From Fasciolopsis buskii (taxonomy: Eukaryota > Platyhelminthes > Trematoda > Plagiorchiida > Fasciolidae), in NCBI GenBank assembly GCA_008360955.1, contig LUCM01005809.1, forward strand, positions 3,160 to 67,159: a DNA stretch of 64,000 bases, read 5' to 3'. How positions within the stretch are numbered: position 1 is the stretch's first letter; each line of letters starts with the position of its first letter. Of this stretch, positions 51,201 through 60,239 are shown in pieces. The notes beneath the pieces were generated by a model. The model saw nothing but the letters and a program-made list of their open reading frames with translations. It did not search any database and was not told the origin of the DNA. The position numbers and the translations under genes are program-made.

Positions 51201-54200
51201 AGGGTACACTCAAAGCTTCATCAGACGAAGCGCCGACAAACAACAGTACCGAGAGATGATCGCCAAACAGACCAAAGCACGAACCGTCTTGCCGTACATC
51301 AAGCATATCTCTGAAATAAAAACATGATTACTCGAGCCCCAGGGAACTGAAATGGCGCTCAAGCCAACGAGAATCCTACGAAAAATTCTATCTAAGACGA
51401 AGGAACCAACGGCCGACAAAAGTCGAACTAACGTTGTCTACCAAATCGACTGCCAAGACTGTGATAAACAGTACACCGGACAAACTGGAAAGAAACTCAG
51501 GAAACAGATCCATGAGCACCAATTGGCAACAAAAAGGTATGATCCACTCTCTGTAATTTCAGTTCACGAAGACCGGGAGGGTCACAAGTTTAACTTCGAA
51601 AACGTGGGGGTCCTCGCTCAGGGTAGAATAAAGCATTCGAGGGAATCCCTCGAAGCTTGGTACTCCTCGGAAAGATCGACAGACAGTTAGGTCGTTCTGG
51701 ACCGCGTACATCCATCGATCTTTTCGAAGGACCACTCAACACAAGCCAGTCAAAACTGATGCTGCTTCAGCCCACAACATGTCAACAATAGACGAAGGTG
51801 TGCAAAGCAGCGGGGCAGCATCTCTACCCTATCACCTCACCTAGAGCAGCCAATCAACAACGACTAAAAGACTAGGTGACAAATGTAGGAAGACGACGGC
51901 AACCGGACGCTCGCCACAACATCAAAGCACTGACGAAGTCACCTCGGTAGGTGATAAAAAGCTTACAATCGAATTGCCTAGCTCAGCGACCAAGCCAGTG
52001 CCATGATATACACCATCAGAGTTAAGTCAGAAACGATGAAACTCAAATCTGGTGCATCGGTCTTTCCTGTTTCAAATTCGACATAGTTAGTCGTCAAGCG
52101 GAGAAGAACACAGTAGCAGATATCATTTCTTCGGGTTATTACGCTTCTGCATCTTGGATGTCTCTGAAAGTAACGCTGTGAGCACCGCCTATTATCGGGA
52201 TTCATCCAATCATGTTTGGCCATGGCACAACGGACGTCGTCTAAGATTCATTTTGCCATCAGCCTGTCCACACATAGTTGGAGGGAAGTTGTGACCTGGA
52301 TTACGCAGACGACGTCGTGTGCCTGTTCGAGTCTGCGGACCATGTACAACGGGCACTAGACAGACTGTCGAGATCGGTTGCTCGGTTCGGCATGTGCTTT
52401 GCACCTTCAAATTGCCAAGTACTGGTACAGGACTGGACGACAGCAGCGCCGAACTTGATACTGGATGGAGAGGAGCTGACGATTGTGGACCGTTTCACGT
52501 ACCTTGATAGCTTCGTGTCGAACGATGGTAGCTCGGGATTGGAGGTAAGTATGCGTATATCCAAGGCTCGGGCAGCTTACGCTGGATTGAAGCACTTGTG
52601 GCGTCGGCCTGATATTTCACTGAAGTTGAAAGGTCGTGTATACTGTGCTGCAGTGCGTTCAGTTCTGTTGTACGGTTGCGAGACGTGGAGTATGCGTGTG
52701 GGCGATGTTCGTCGATTGGAGGTTTTCAACCGCCGATATTTATATAGTATGGCTAGGATTGGATGGAGTGATCGGGTGAGTAATATTGAGGTTAGGAATC
52801 TGGTATTGGGTGCCACTTCTGAGAATAGCTTGTTTCAGCGTATAAAACTTAGTAGACTACGCTGGTTGGGTCACTTGTTGCGTACGACGAACTCTCGTCT
52901 ACCATACGGTGCCCTATTTTGTGTTCCTTCCAGTGAATGGAAGAAGCCATGGGAAGATCAACAGATGACATGGCAACTTGGAATGGGAAAATGTACATCG
53001 AACTTAGGTAAACTAGTTGTCTCACGTCTTCGTGGTTGAGGTCCGAAAGAGTCGTCGACTTGCTGGCTGGAGGCACTGAAGGATATGGCAGTGAACCTTG
53101 AACAATGGCGATCGTGCTGTCATTTTCTATCGAATCAGAATGATTGAAAATACGTGCGTTTGTACAGTTAGACTGTGTTCCGTGTGTTGGCTGCAGCAGT
53201 ATCTTATCTTTTCCCGCCTGTGTAGGTCCACTCCCTGTTCCCGTTGGATGTTCACTCTTTTTATATAAACGTGTCACTCCGGGGAGAAGCAGCGGTCAGT
53301 GAGGCTTGCCTTGCTGTTTAACGCTGAAGGCTGTTGACTATGAATGCTTTCTCACTAGATACAGAAACCCAGCGCATAGAATGCGACGCTTCAGGAAAAA
53401 TACTGATGCCGACACTTCTAAAACAACAGGTAGCAAGTTTTTACCCTCCCTCACTTGCATTTCATTGTATTGCGTAGGTTTTTGCGTACAGCAAATAATG
53501 TCGCCTTTCAGTCAAACACCGGGGGAAACTAAGAAAGTAATTACACTGATCACCTTGTAAAAGTGAGGAAAACATAAGCTCGTCGAGGAGTGATTTGAGG
53601 ACATTATGATAGGTTGTTCGGGAAGTCGGCTGAAACACGGTCACGGTTTGTCAAGATGCATGCTAAACATTGGACAGTAAAATTCTCATGGATATTGAGT
53701 CTAGAGGGTATGGAACGAGAAATGGATCCTGTTTAAGTATGAGAGCGGTACTTTGAAAGATTGTTGCGCAGAAGATGTGTGGGATCTGAAAGAATTTCAT
53801 GGGCAAATTTTTCACATGCTGTTAAGTGCTGATCAAATAGATTAATGGACAACTCAGTTAGTGATATGAAAGATACACGGCCAAAAACTGATAACCCCGG
53901 CGAACAATTTTATAGTCTTTAGTAAGTAAACCTGGAAATATAACAGGAGAACAGTAAGGTAGGATTGGAAAAAACATACCGATATACAAAACGGTAGGTT
54001 GTGCTTTGTTTCTCCTTGCAGTGTCGAGGCTTCCTGATTTGAAATGATAACCGACGGAGATTCCTTACACAGGTGGAAATGTGAAAAGTTCACTTCAGAT
54101 TTTTATCGATAGTAATCTCTAGATATTTCACAGAATCAACCCAGGCAAGTGGTTCTGAGTTGATGAAAGACTGATCGAGAGAGAGAGAGAGAAGACATTG

Positions 54201-57200
54201 GAAGCATTTGAATATGTTGAGATTTAAACCAGCATGTGCAGAGAAATGGTAGATAAGAGGTAGGTTGTTGATCGAAACGGCTTGAGAGAGGGCAACATCA
54301 TCAGCATACTTGAACAGATGACAGGGGGAGCTAGCTGATAATTCGATTATGTAAATAGAGAAGAGATACGATGAAAGAGCAATACCATAAAGCATCCCTG
54401 AGTTGTTTTGAAGTTTTACCCTCCATTCGTGTGCACTGGATTCGGTTAGTAAAGCAATCAGACAGCCATGCTAATGGAGATCTGGTATAATCAGATGTTT
54501 GCAGTTTGTGAAGTAGAAGAGACCGTGAGACCGAATCGAATGCCGACGATTGGTCTAGAAAGGTGCAACGCACAGATTTCATCGATGCGTCTAGGGACCG
54601 TCAAGTGTGGTGAATAAGGGAGGCGATGGCGTTCAAACTGGACATGTAATATTCATAGGCAAGCTGGAAACGGGTCTTTAGGAAGATACTTCGAAGAACG
54701 CGTGCGCTAATATATAGCACGGTCCGTCAGCTTAAGACCAGAAGATGTTAAAGAGATGGGACAAAAGCGTTTACATAACACAGTAAAACTGATAGATTTT
54801 GGGATGGGAACAATAGTGATGGGTTAGAGGTAGAAGACGAGTTTAATGTGTAAATCAGAGAAGTGAATACATCCGTCAGGGCCACAGCATCATGCCTTAA
54901 AATAGTTGGGGGTAGACTGATGACCAACCCTTGTGGTAATTTTAGTGATGCGGAGGTCGAACAACTCTTCCCCAGAAATCTTCTAACTGTCATATGATCA
55001 GCCTATGTAAATATGACTGGGTATAAGTGGAAGGATGGCTGAGCTTCAGTTGTCCGTTTACATCAGCAGAACATTTCACTTAGCTCTTTCTCTTTTCACA
55101 AAACAGTCGAATGCCTTGCCAGTTTGTAACAGTTTGTAACAGTCAACCAGTAAATGCCGGAGTTCAATCAGTTGACAGTGGGCAATAAACTGCAGGAAGA
55201 TATTAATAGGTTGTGAGTTGCTGACAAGAAAAGGACTCGAATGAGTATTATAATTTAGATCCATTATAGGAAGTTTTCATAAATCCAAGGCGAGCTATTC
55301 ATGTATAATGATACCTGTTGCAGTATACTGAATCAGCGGGTTAGCAATAAAGCATTGATGAATGAATGACACGAAATTCTAGACATAATGAACTGGAAGC
55401 ATGGGTGTCTAGCAAAATGAAGTGAAACTCAAAACGGTTGAATTAGAATTAGAGGTGTTCTTTGCATATGGTTATAAACTCTGACAAACGGTCTGGATGT
55501 GTACCAGATTAGTGCAGTTGGGGCACTTTTGGTAGTTGGTAGTTGGACGATAGCGTTTTACTCCGCAGGACATACCGGTAGTCCACTTTTTGTTCTGCCA
55601 TTCTGCTGAGGTGGTGACTGGTCATTCGTAGCAGATTTCGGAGCTTTCGTAAAATGGTGCAAACATCGGAGAAACAAATTGACGAAGCAATACCTTTGAC
55701 CCCGCATGAGCCGTAACAATGACCTCTTGAAATAGTTCGTTTAAAGAATTCGTGGGCTGAAATTTATAGTCCGTAGTTAGAAAAAGCTGTTTCCTAAAGT
55801 TTGGGTGATTTGCTCATCCAATGAATCGATCCTGAAGTTGTACCTTCAACTGATCATCGGATTTGAATGGATTTACTTGTATTTACAGTATTGGAATTCA
55901 CGAACTGACTGGCTTTATGACTACACCAGAGGGTGTAATGTAATTTGCTGGACAGTTTCGAATTTTTTCGCTTTAATGTGTTTGAGAATAAATGCTCTCA
56001 CCATTTCATATGTCAAAACAGTAGGTGCAATGGCTAATAACAAGGCATCAAACCTCAAAATTTTCAATTTGATATTAAGAACCTGCAATGGGCATCGGTC
56101 GGTTCTTGCTTTTGACCTCGTGAAGTGGTAATACTTAACACACCCGAAAAATACGAACAACAGAAAAGAGAACAAGGTTAATGAACAACGAGATTGCAAA
56201 GCATGATCCCTTTTAAATCCAGGTGCATTTGTTGATAGATGGAATCCAAAAACTATGTATGTAGTCGTATACTCATTCATACGGCTAAAAGGCATTAATA
56301 ACCTTGATCAATGGGATGAGTTATACCACCACACTAGGATTAACGGAATCCTTCTGCAAGATGGTTGAATATGTCAAGTAAGGTGCTTAAGTGTTACAGT
56401 CAGAACATTTTTGCTTTCAAGTTCCCTTGATTTTTCATTGATTGCTTCCCATTTATTTGGTCACTAATCAAATGCACACTACTTTGATGTAGAGGTTGAT
56501 ACGAGATGGCCATTGGAAGCGAAGCACAAAGGTGGATAATTATTATTGTGAGTGATATCATGTTAATAACACAACTGTTATTAACGTTATATCATTCACG
56601 ATAAAAACCAATACATTGCTCATCGACTTTTCGATACATTCCTTAAGTCAATCGGTCCTGGATAGTTAATACCTGGAAAAATTGAACTGAAATGTAGATA
56701 GTCAGCCAACGCGGAAATCTCCGGATCAAGAATGTAAGAATCAGTTCCCTTAGATCCATAATAAAGATGTAGGCATGCAAGGTGGGAAGGGAACTGAACT
56801 CGTCTCGTCATGATAATTTGAATTTTCTATGCCAGAGGTGAGTAACGATGTCTGTCCGATGTCTAAACATTTTACTGATCTATGGTGACTCGATTTCCAA
56901 TTGTTTCATTGCAAAGCAGGCACCTGTATCATTACTTAATTTTTCTTCCGTCTACCTTCAGGCTATGACTTAGGTCTATTCAGTCCTGCAAAGTTACGCA
57001 TTGACTTGCGCAATCTTCTGGCAGATCATCACACCATGGAGGAAGAGATGGAAGCAGCCGCGGTCACGGCTGCTGCAATGATGCAGTGGCTTGCCCCACT
57101 TAGCAGTCCGTGGCGATTACAGCAACGTGAAATGATGCGAAAAATTGAGCAACTTAATCGACAAATGCTACGCAAGGCCAATCACGGATTAAATGCTGCC

Positions 57201-58178
57201 ACTGGGGGCTATCCTATGAGAGCCGCTCTCACCGCAGCTCCAATGACGCCTCCAGCTAATAATACAAGTGTTACGCACGCGACCAATTACCCGCAAAATC
57301 ATCGTGCCACACACGCAAACTCTATACCAAACATGCACCCCCCGACACGATTAACCGACGGAACGTCGAACGAAAAATCGAATGAGGAATTACTTGCGGG
57401 GACACCATCAAATCAGTGCCAGAAAAGTGAATCATCTGATAATGCCACACAAGTTACCAACAATTTGTCTTCTATCGCGAATCTCGATCCGGAATCCGTG
57501 GGCCCGTTAGGTGATCAAGAACCCGTTGTTATGGGATCTTCTGACGATCCATCTATGTCCAATGATACAGGTAGTGTTACTGGGGCAGCCGGCGACAGTT
57601 TCTTAGATGATCCCGAAATGAAAAATGCCAAGACTGTGACGGAGACAAATGATGTGCCAAACGAAGGTTCCGAAGAATCAACGGGCTCGGTCACACCCAT
57701 AGTGGATTCTAACAACACGAACAGTGCCCACTGTGCTTCTGCACGTGGTGATGAAGGCACACGACGTGTGAGTGATGTGAAAAGAACTAATCCCAATTCG
57801 GTTGCATACAGTTATACGGGAACCAAGGCTTTCAATTCAACTGGATCGATTGGGAAGGGATTGTGTGAATCAGTTCGTTACCAAATGCGCATGCGCGGGT
57901 CACGAACACCAGGCTATGGACACCCATCAGGTTCGTTTGGCACAACGCATCGTGGAATGCATCGTGGGAATCGTCTGAGTACTGGTACCAGCGTGCCACC
58001 GTCCAGGGCGGCAAATAGTTTCAACCCTCCCAGCTTTCATGCCAGTTTGGATTTGAATTGTGGATTTACAGATGATGAAGTAGAAGAACTGTTGTCTCAA
58101 GGTATCAAACCGTGGGATAGTGAAGCAGCGGCTGCACTAGCTGTACTTCGTGGCGAGATGGATCATTTGTTGGATTAG
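33150..58178 (+). CDS. five-exon CCCH zinc-finger protein gene (824 aa)
   Basis: Proposed exons are 33150-33268, 33338-33446, 41232-41967, 49820-50113 and 56962-58178. Their lengths sum to 2475 nt, i.e. 824 codons plus stop. Every intron starts GT and ends AG, and the phases (2, 0, 1, 1) keep one frame throughout. The protein has two CCCH fingers (C9/C18/C24/H28 and C36/C45/C51/H55, both C-x8-C-x5-C-x3-H). A disordered polar segment (about 77-315) is followed by a Cys/His module (about 321-390), a helical Met/Gln/Ala segment (about 436-494) and a long disordered tail with an acidic C-terminus. Tandem CCCH fingers usually bind RNA, so a role in mRNA metabolism is the likely guess. I do not recognise the complete architecture. 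An in-frame TGA at 33114-33116 supports the chosen ATG. Extra small exons inside the long introns cannot be excluded. Confidence 0.75.
33338..33446 (+). CDS. zinc-finger gene exon 2: second CCCH finger
   Basis: After a 69-bp intron ending ATTTCAAG, the exon completes the Gly codon and reads SSTGCRYGDSCHFSH. This supplies the remaining Cys, Cys and His of finger 2. The exon ends GAG before the consensus donor GTAAGT, in phase 0. The regained C-x8-C-x5-C-x3-H spacing across the junction is strong support. Confidence 0.85.
33447..36399. other. intron 2, left part
   Basis: No further exon of the gene was recognised. Overlapping frames of 141 codons (33788-34213, plus) and 107 codons (33886-34209, minus) share the same DNA and match no family I know, so neither is called. 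A plus frame at 35518-35874 is also unsupported. Confidence 0.45.
36400..36800. repeat. dispersed unclassified repeat, copy 1 of a second family
   Basis: Ordered matches link this segment to 43640-44030. AGATTCTGAAGCAGCGGTTA (36451) corresponds to GGATTCTGAAGTCGCGGTTG (43679). About 300 bp later, CGATTTTCTTCGGAAGATCA (36747) corresponds to TGATTTTCTCCGAAAGATCG (about 43996). Between them the sequence is diverged. Class unknown. Confidence 0.5.
36801..38494. other. intron 2, middle part
   Basis: AT-rich sequence with no recognised exon, transposon domain or RNA gene. Confidence 0.45.
38495..38672 (+). mobile_element. tRNA-derived SINE
   Basis: A 76-nt tRNA-like head (38495-38570) has an A-box-like TGGCCAAGAGGATAAGG and a B-box-like GGATTCGAGTCC. 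A four-pair D stem (GGCC with GGTC) and complementary GC-rich ends (GCCGGCG with CGCCGGT) are possible. The anticodon stem does not pair, which argues against a working tRNA. The head is followed by a roughly 65-bp unrelated body and an A-rich tail with AATAAATGAAGTAAAAGATA and a repeated AAAAGAT unit. Head, body and A-rich tail are the usual SINE layout. The element lies in sense orientation in intron 2. Confidence 0.65.
38673..40079. other. intron 2, right part
   Basis: The longest frame is 122 codons at 39571-39939 (plus). It is basic and Ser/Lys-rich, including a NDFDALKKALGCTKA segment, and ends 140 bp before an RTE endonuclease remnant. It could be part of that element's 5' region, but I do not recognise it. 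Confidence 0.4.
40080..40430 (+). mobile_element. RTE-like LINE, endonuclease N-terminus only
   Basis: The plus strand encodes LATFSVRILLRIDQQGRLAR (from 40217) followed by SIDAYCVQETR and SVIRLISPS. This matches the start of the RTE apurinic-like endonuclease (the general pattern is FNVRTL...GQQ...LARTL...ID.CCVSETR). The frame stays open from 40006 to 40452. The rest of the endonuclease and all of the RT are missing, unusual for LINEs, which normally lose the 5' end, so a later deletion is likely. Confidence 0.7.
40431..41231. other. end of intron 2
   Basis: No exon was seen before the acceptor CACTTTAG. A GTGTGCGTATGTGTGTATAC tract lies near 41106. The minus-strand 104-codon frame at 40391-40705 overlaps the endonuclease remnant and is unassigned. 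Confidence 0.45.
41232..41967 (+). CDS. zinc-finger gene exon 3: disordered linker
   Basis: The exon starts AFKENMDPSELSG in phase 0 after CACTTTAG, fitting the phase-0 end of exon 2. The 245 codons are rich in Ser, Thr, Gln, Asn, Pro and Met (for example a GQQAQQSQS stretch) with no predicted fold, typical of a disordered linker. The end is placed at TACTGCG before GTGTGT, leaving one base (phase 1) and finishing with IYC. The following Gly-Ser-Cys comes from exon 4. The frame continues 104 bp into the intron before a stop, so the donor position rests on phase and the rebuilt Cys pair. Confidence 0.7.
41968..43599. other. intron 3, left part
   Basis: AT-rich sequence without recognised exon or transposon domain. 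Confidence 0.45.
43600..44060. repeat. dispersed unclassified repeat, copy 2 of the second family
   Basis: Diverged counterpart of 36400-36800. The minus strand carries protein-like frames (43605-43886 and, extending beyond, 43938-44171 with a FELIDDPTNLMAGVVTTTHK stretch). This suggests remnants of a transposon protein, but no family could be named. Confidence 0.5.
44061..45339. other. intron 3, middle part
   Basis: No supported gene. A 117-codon plus-strand frame at 44498-44851 has no recognised motif. Confidence 0.45.
45340..46240 (-). mobile_element. Penelope-like element, GIY-YIG endonuclease remnant
   Basis: On the minus strand a VYKFTYTCDISYGDRTTRKL segment (about 45730-45670) is followed by SERIKEHQPNWLNKG. 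This matches the C-terminal GIY-YIG nuclease of Penelope-like retroelements, where the usual forms are YxF-x-C-x-C-x3-YIGRTxRxL and RIxEHxP-x-WL. One core Cys and the YIG residues are altered. Further downstream (about 45540-45450) a TDEAIAVCLNNLRLCPQE segment matches the catalytic-Glu helix of the family. Upstream VVTCFSLRTK (about 46070) fits the RT-to-nuclease linker. Frameshifts occur and the RT core is absent. Confidence 0.75.
46241..47654. other. intron 3, no gene seen
   Basis: A 133-codon minus-strand frame (47107-47508) has no recognised family and no supporting splice context. No repeat was assigned. Confidence 0.45.
47655..48130 (+). mobile_element. RTE-like LINE, 3'-terminal fragment
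   Basis: Encodes the C-terminal RTE block with RRLGHVLHLPAYRLPFRVLF and RRGGQAMTWHGGMEKLVSAL, then GASRLSGWGPRNED. It is nearly the same as 3582-3950. The reading frame here stays open from 47725 to 48276, less damaged than its relative, which has a Ser-Cys-Trp change and stops. A shared CCGAAAACAACCAAAAG in the trailing sequence marks the 3' UTR. The copy is strongly 5'-truncated. Confidence 0.8.
48131..49819. other. end of intron 3
   Basis: No exon was recognised. Overlapping frames on both strands around 48885-49396 are unassigned. The intron ends GTTTGCGCAG. Confidence 0.45.
49820..50113 (+). CDS. zinc-finger gene exon 4: Cys/His-rich module
   Basis: The exon opens GATCCTGT after TTTGCGCAG. 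With the single G from exon 3 it gives Gly-Ser-Cys, so exons 3 and 4 together form YCGSCKRTL, a Cys-x2-Cys knuckle (C321, C324). Further along, YWCKSCILIF...FQHM gives C373-x2-C376-x12-H389, a finger-like second half. An extra His343, Cys347 and His355 could serve as ligands. The chain then reads KIHLDWMDSVAGLMAG. The exon ends GCAG before GTCAGT in phase 1. Zinc binding is inferred from spacing only. Confidence 0.75.
50114..50679. other. intron 4, left part
   Basis: No exon seen. The 107-codon minus-strand frame at 50338-50661 lies opposite what may be the diverged N-terminal RT of the adjacent Penelope-like element and is not called. Confidence 0.4.
50680..51960 (+). mobile_element. Penelope-like element with RT and GIY-YIG endonuclease
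   Basis: Plus-strand order is an RT block with ETPIGSPISGFIAKAMMXKL (about 50737-50800; X is a stop), the catalytic box CYVDDTFVIIKRSE (about 50850-50890) and EHDNSLPFLDVLVTR (50950-51000). The nuclease (51352-51690) begins NVVYQIDCQDCDKQYTGQTG, followed by a KLRKQIHEH motif. The YQI...YTG pair is the GIY-YIG core, the Cys-x2-Cys is the zinc knuckle of the family, and a Glu in RESLEAWYSS fits the catalytic position. Stops and frameshifts separate the RT from the nuclease, so the copy is dead, but the nuclease frame is open for 112 codons. It lies in sense orientation in intron 4. The 5' RT portion is missing or too diverged to see. Confidence 0.85.
51930..51960 (+). other. decayed hammerhead-ribozyme-like motif after the Penelope-like element
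   Basis: CTGACGA (51930-51936) is followed by a hairpin TCACC-TCGGTA-GGTGA (51939-51954) and then TAAAAA where an active hammerhead needs GAAA. Penelope-like elements are known to carry hammerhead motifs. Two extra bases before the stem and loss of the conserved G mean this copy, if related, is inactive. Confidence 0.3.
51961..52234. other. short gap between two retroelements in intron 4
   Basis: No recognised content. It may include the tail of the Penelope-like element. Confidence 0.4.
52235..53345 (+). mobile_element. RTE-like LINE, 5'-truncated, RT C-terminus intact (253 codons)
   Basis: A single open frame (52278-53039) encodes the catalytic box DLDYADDVVCLF (about 52290-52325) and GMCFAPSNCQVLVQDW (about 52391-52437). 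Then come LKHLWRRPDISLKLKGRVY (about 52587-52641), SVLLYGCETWS, LRWLGHLLR and QQMTWQLGMGK. After a stop at 53037-53039 the ORF's usual end (about to 53105) and the 3' UTR to about 53345 align with the element ending at 9410. The 5' part, including endonuclease and RT fingers, is absent, as expected for incomplete reverse transcription. The long open frame suggests a much younger insertion than the 7110-9410 copy. Confidence 0.85.
53465..55590 (-). mobile_element. CR1/jockey-type LINE fragment, copy B of an inverted pair
   Basis: Minus-strand counterpart of 24150-26280. Three peptides agree with copy A except for single substitutions (Arg/Gln and Asp/Asn in the linker; Gln/His after the YADD box). 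Both copies share the frameshift before GMLYGIAL (here about 54395), the TGA after KNLK (about 54090) and a doubled TGTTACAAAC unit (about 55125-55143). The 3' end is near 53465 (ATTGTATTGCG on the plus strand). Similarity fades upstream of about 55590. Lying in intron 4 in antisense to the zinc-finger gene, it could pair with copy A. Confidence 0.85.
55591..56961. other. end of intron 4
   Basis: No exon was seen. It contains the hairpin at 56545-56603. Frames on both strands at 55805-56295 overlap and are unassigned. The intron ends TCTACCTTCAG. Confidence 0.45.
56545..56603. repeat. imperfect hairpin (inverted repeat, ~27-bp arms)
   Basis: The left arm has GTGAGTGATATCATGTTAAT then AACA, and the right arm read on the minus strand has GTGAATGATATAACGTTAAT then AACA. 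About 25 of 29 positions pair around a 4-base CAAC loop. It lies about 360 bp before the last exon of the zinc-finger gene. It could be a tiny foldback transposon or simply a structured intron sequence. Confidence 0.65.
56962..58178 (+). CDS. zinc-finger gene exon 5: helical segment and C-terminal tail
   Basis: The exon starts GCTATGAC after CTACCTTCAG. With the G left from exon 4 it reads GYDLGLFSPAKLRIDLRNLL. Next is a Met/Glu/Ala/Gln-rich, probably helical stretch (about 436-494) containing TAAAMMQWL and MMRKIEQLNRQML. A long disordered Ser/Thr/Asn/Gly-rich tail ends in an acidic, more ordered-looking terminus with DDEVEELLSQGIKPWD. The stop is TAG at 58176-58178. The frame is open for 405 codons, much the longest in the window, which by itself marks real coding sequence. 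Confidence 0.8.
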
Positions 58179-60065
58179 GTTCACATTGTGTATGTGCCCT
58201 CTGATTGGGTGTTTGTCTGGTAGTTGTTGAGCCTCCGGTTCTTTATTTTCTGCATCTTGCATGTGTTGCGCTTCATGCATGAGCGCATTTTTCTGCGCGT
58301 TTGCCTGTCAGTTTTCCTCTTCGTCGACCTATCTACCCGACTGCCTTCAAGTCTGTTCTCAGGTCTTCAGTTTGTCAACGCGTGACCCTTATCGGATTTA
58401 TCTACCCGGGGGGTTATGTGTGTAGACACCACTGGCTCTATGTATTCCGTGGTTTTTCCGTGTTCCCGTTTTCACAAACAACTCTGGCCGACCTGAACAT
58501 AGGCGGAATTCCATAATTCCTTCGTGTGTCTAGCTGTCAAGCTACAATTGGCTGGAAAGGTTTTATCTACCAAACATTTTTCGATCTGCTTGCCGCTTTT
58601 TGCAAAGATAAACCATTTTTTCTATGAATTTCATTAGTCTGGAACCCAAAAATTCCTGCTGTTTACCTTACGCTCTACTTGCATTCGTCACTTTTGATTC
58701 CCTCTTTTTAAATCCATTCGTCAACCTCCGTACAATGTGCAAGCTGTCAAGAAAGCGAAATCGACAAGTGAATCAGTGAGTCCATTCATCTATCTCATAT
58801 CTGCTGGTTAACGTCACCCAAGTTCAGCACTTTCTCTCGCTCATTCAACCAGCCCTCAAGTTACGCCGTGGCCTTACCGATTGACCGTCGACCAGGTATC
58901 ATTTCATCATCTATAAAGCTAGTTATTCATTACGTGTGAGATCACTGGATCACCTGATGACTGTCATGAGGTAAGGACAAACAAATCAGGACCTGCTGGC
59001 AAAAGAAAAAAACGATTATTTCGCTCACCTGAATTTCCTTTAAGACACCAACCTTCAGTGATAAATCCAGTCGTTTTAACAGCATAAAATTTGCTCTCAC
59101 CTGTCCAATACTCACTTTTTGCCCCCTCTCTCACCCAAACAATCCTTTCCCATCTAACTGAAGAAGCTTAATCTCCGTACCAGCCAAATTTTTTGCTGTT
59201 TCCTTCGACTAATCACATCTTGTTCTTATCTGCACTTTTCTCTCTCTCTCGCCTTCTCAGCTAAACGACCTGAGCCGACAAGTGTTCCAATTTAAACCAC
59301 AGTCCAAACGCGCATTGCATAGCCCGATGCGTTGAACACTCTAAGGATATCAATAACCACAAAGAACAACAAGAACAACAAACGCCACTGGCACCAGCAA
59401 CACCAAAAACATTGGGAGATTTATTTCGCCTCCTACTCTACTCACACACCTATCCGAAGGTCCCACTCCGTGAAACGTGTCGCATTTGTCTACCACGTCA
59501 ACTTGCGTAGTCCCCGTTTATCATCCCTCCCCTCCGTTCATCCGACACTAACATTCACGATTTCTTATGACCGTGGATGGAACTGGTCGGTTTGGTTTGA
59601 ACGCTGTGTTCCTCGTTCGGTGTAACCGTTTACCTCGTGTCAGTCGCACGAGTTGATACGTTAAGTTTAAAACATGCGGTTATGACCACGTATCGCGTCC
59701 TCAAAACCAAAACGCACACACGCACGCGCGAACATACCAATGTAAGTCCATTATAAGAGAGAGGGGAAGAACAAAGTTGAACCCTTTGGCTGCATTCGAA
59801 TTGATTAAAAAATGTGTCCACAATCTTGTTGGGACGTAGATTGCTGAAAGCCATCAAATCTCAGAAAAGAAAGAGCAGATGACGAAACGGATATCATCTC
59901 TCACGAAGTAGTCAGTGATCATGGAAGTCACTCATTCAGTTTGATTATTCCATGATTGGTCGTCTAGTAAAGTCATTGCAGTTCAAGAATCGAAAGCACA
60001 AAGGTCCCCGTTCTTTCCCCTCTTCTCTCTCTCTGTCAGCTTACACACATGACCACATCCGTATC

Positions 60066-60071
60066 AATAAA
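60066..60071 (+). terminator. candidate poly(A) signal AATAAA (proximal)
   Basis: Canonical hexamer about 1.9 kb after the zinc-finger stop codon. Usage not shown. Confidence 0.35.
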
Positions 60072-60239
60072 GATACACATTCATATCGCAAAAACAAAGA
60101 ACGAAACAGATAAACACTGGCGTCCCTCATGCGTGTGATTGGTTTTTGCCCATGCGTCCAGGCAATCTAGAATCAACTGTTTTTCTTTCCGCCCATTTAA
60201 TGATTAAAAGTGTCGTTATTATTCTGTTCGGCGCAGCAA

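Noticed and set aside
58957..58990. CTGATGA followed by a short palindrome, as a hammerhead candidate
   Set aside because: No GAAA box and no closing stem follow.
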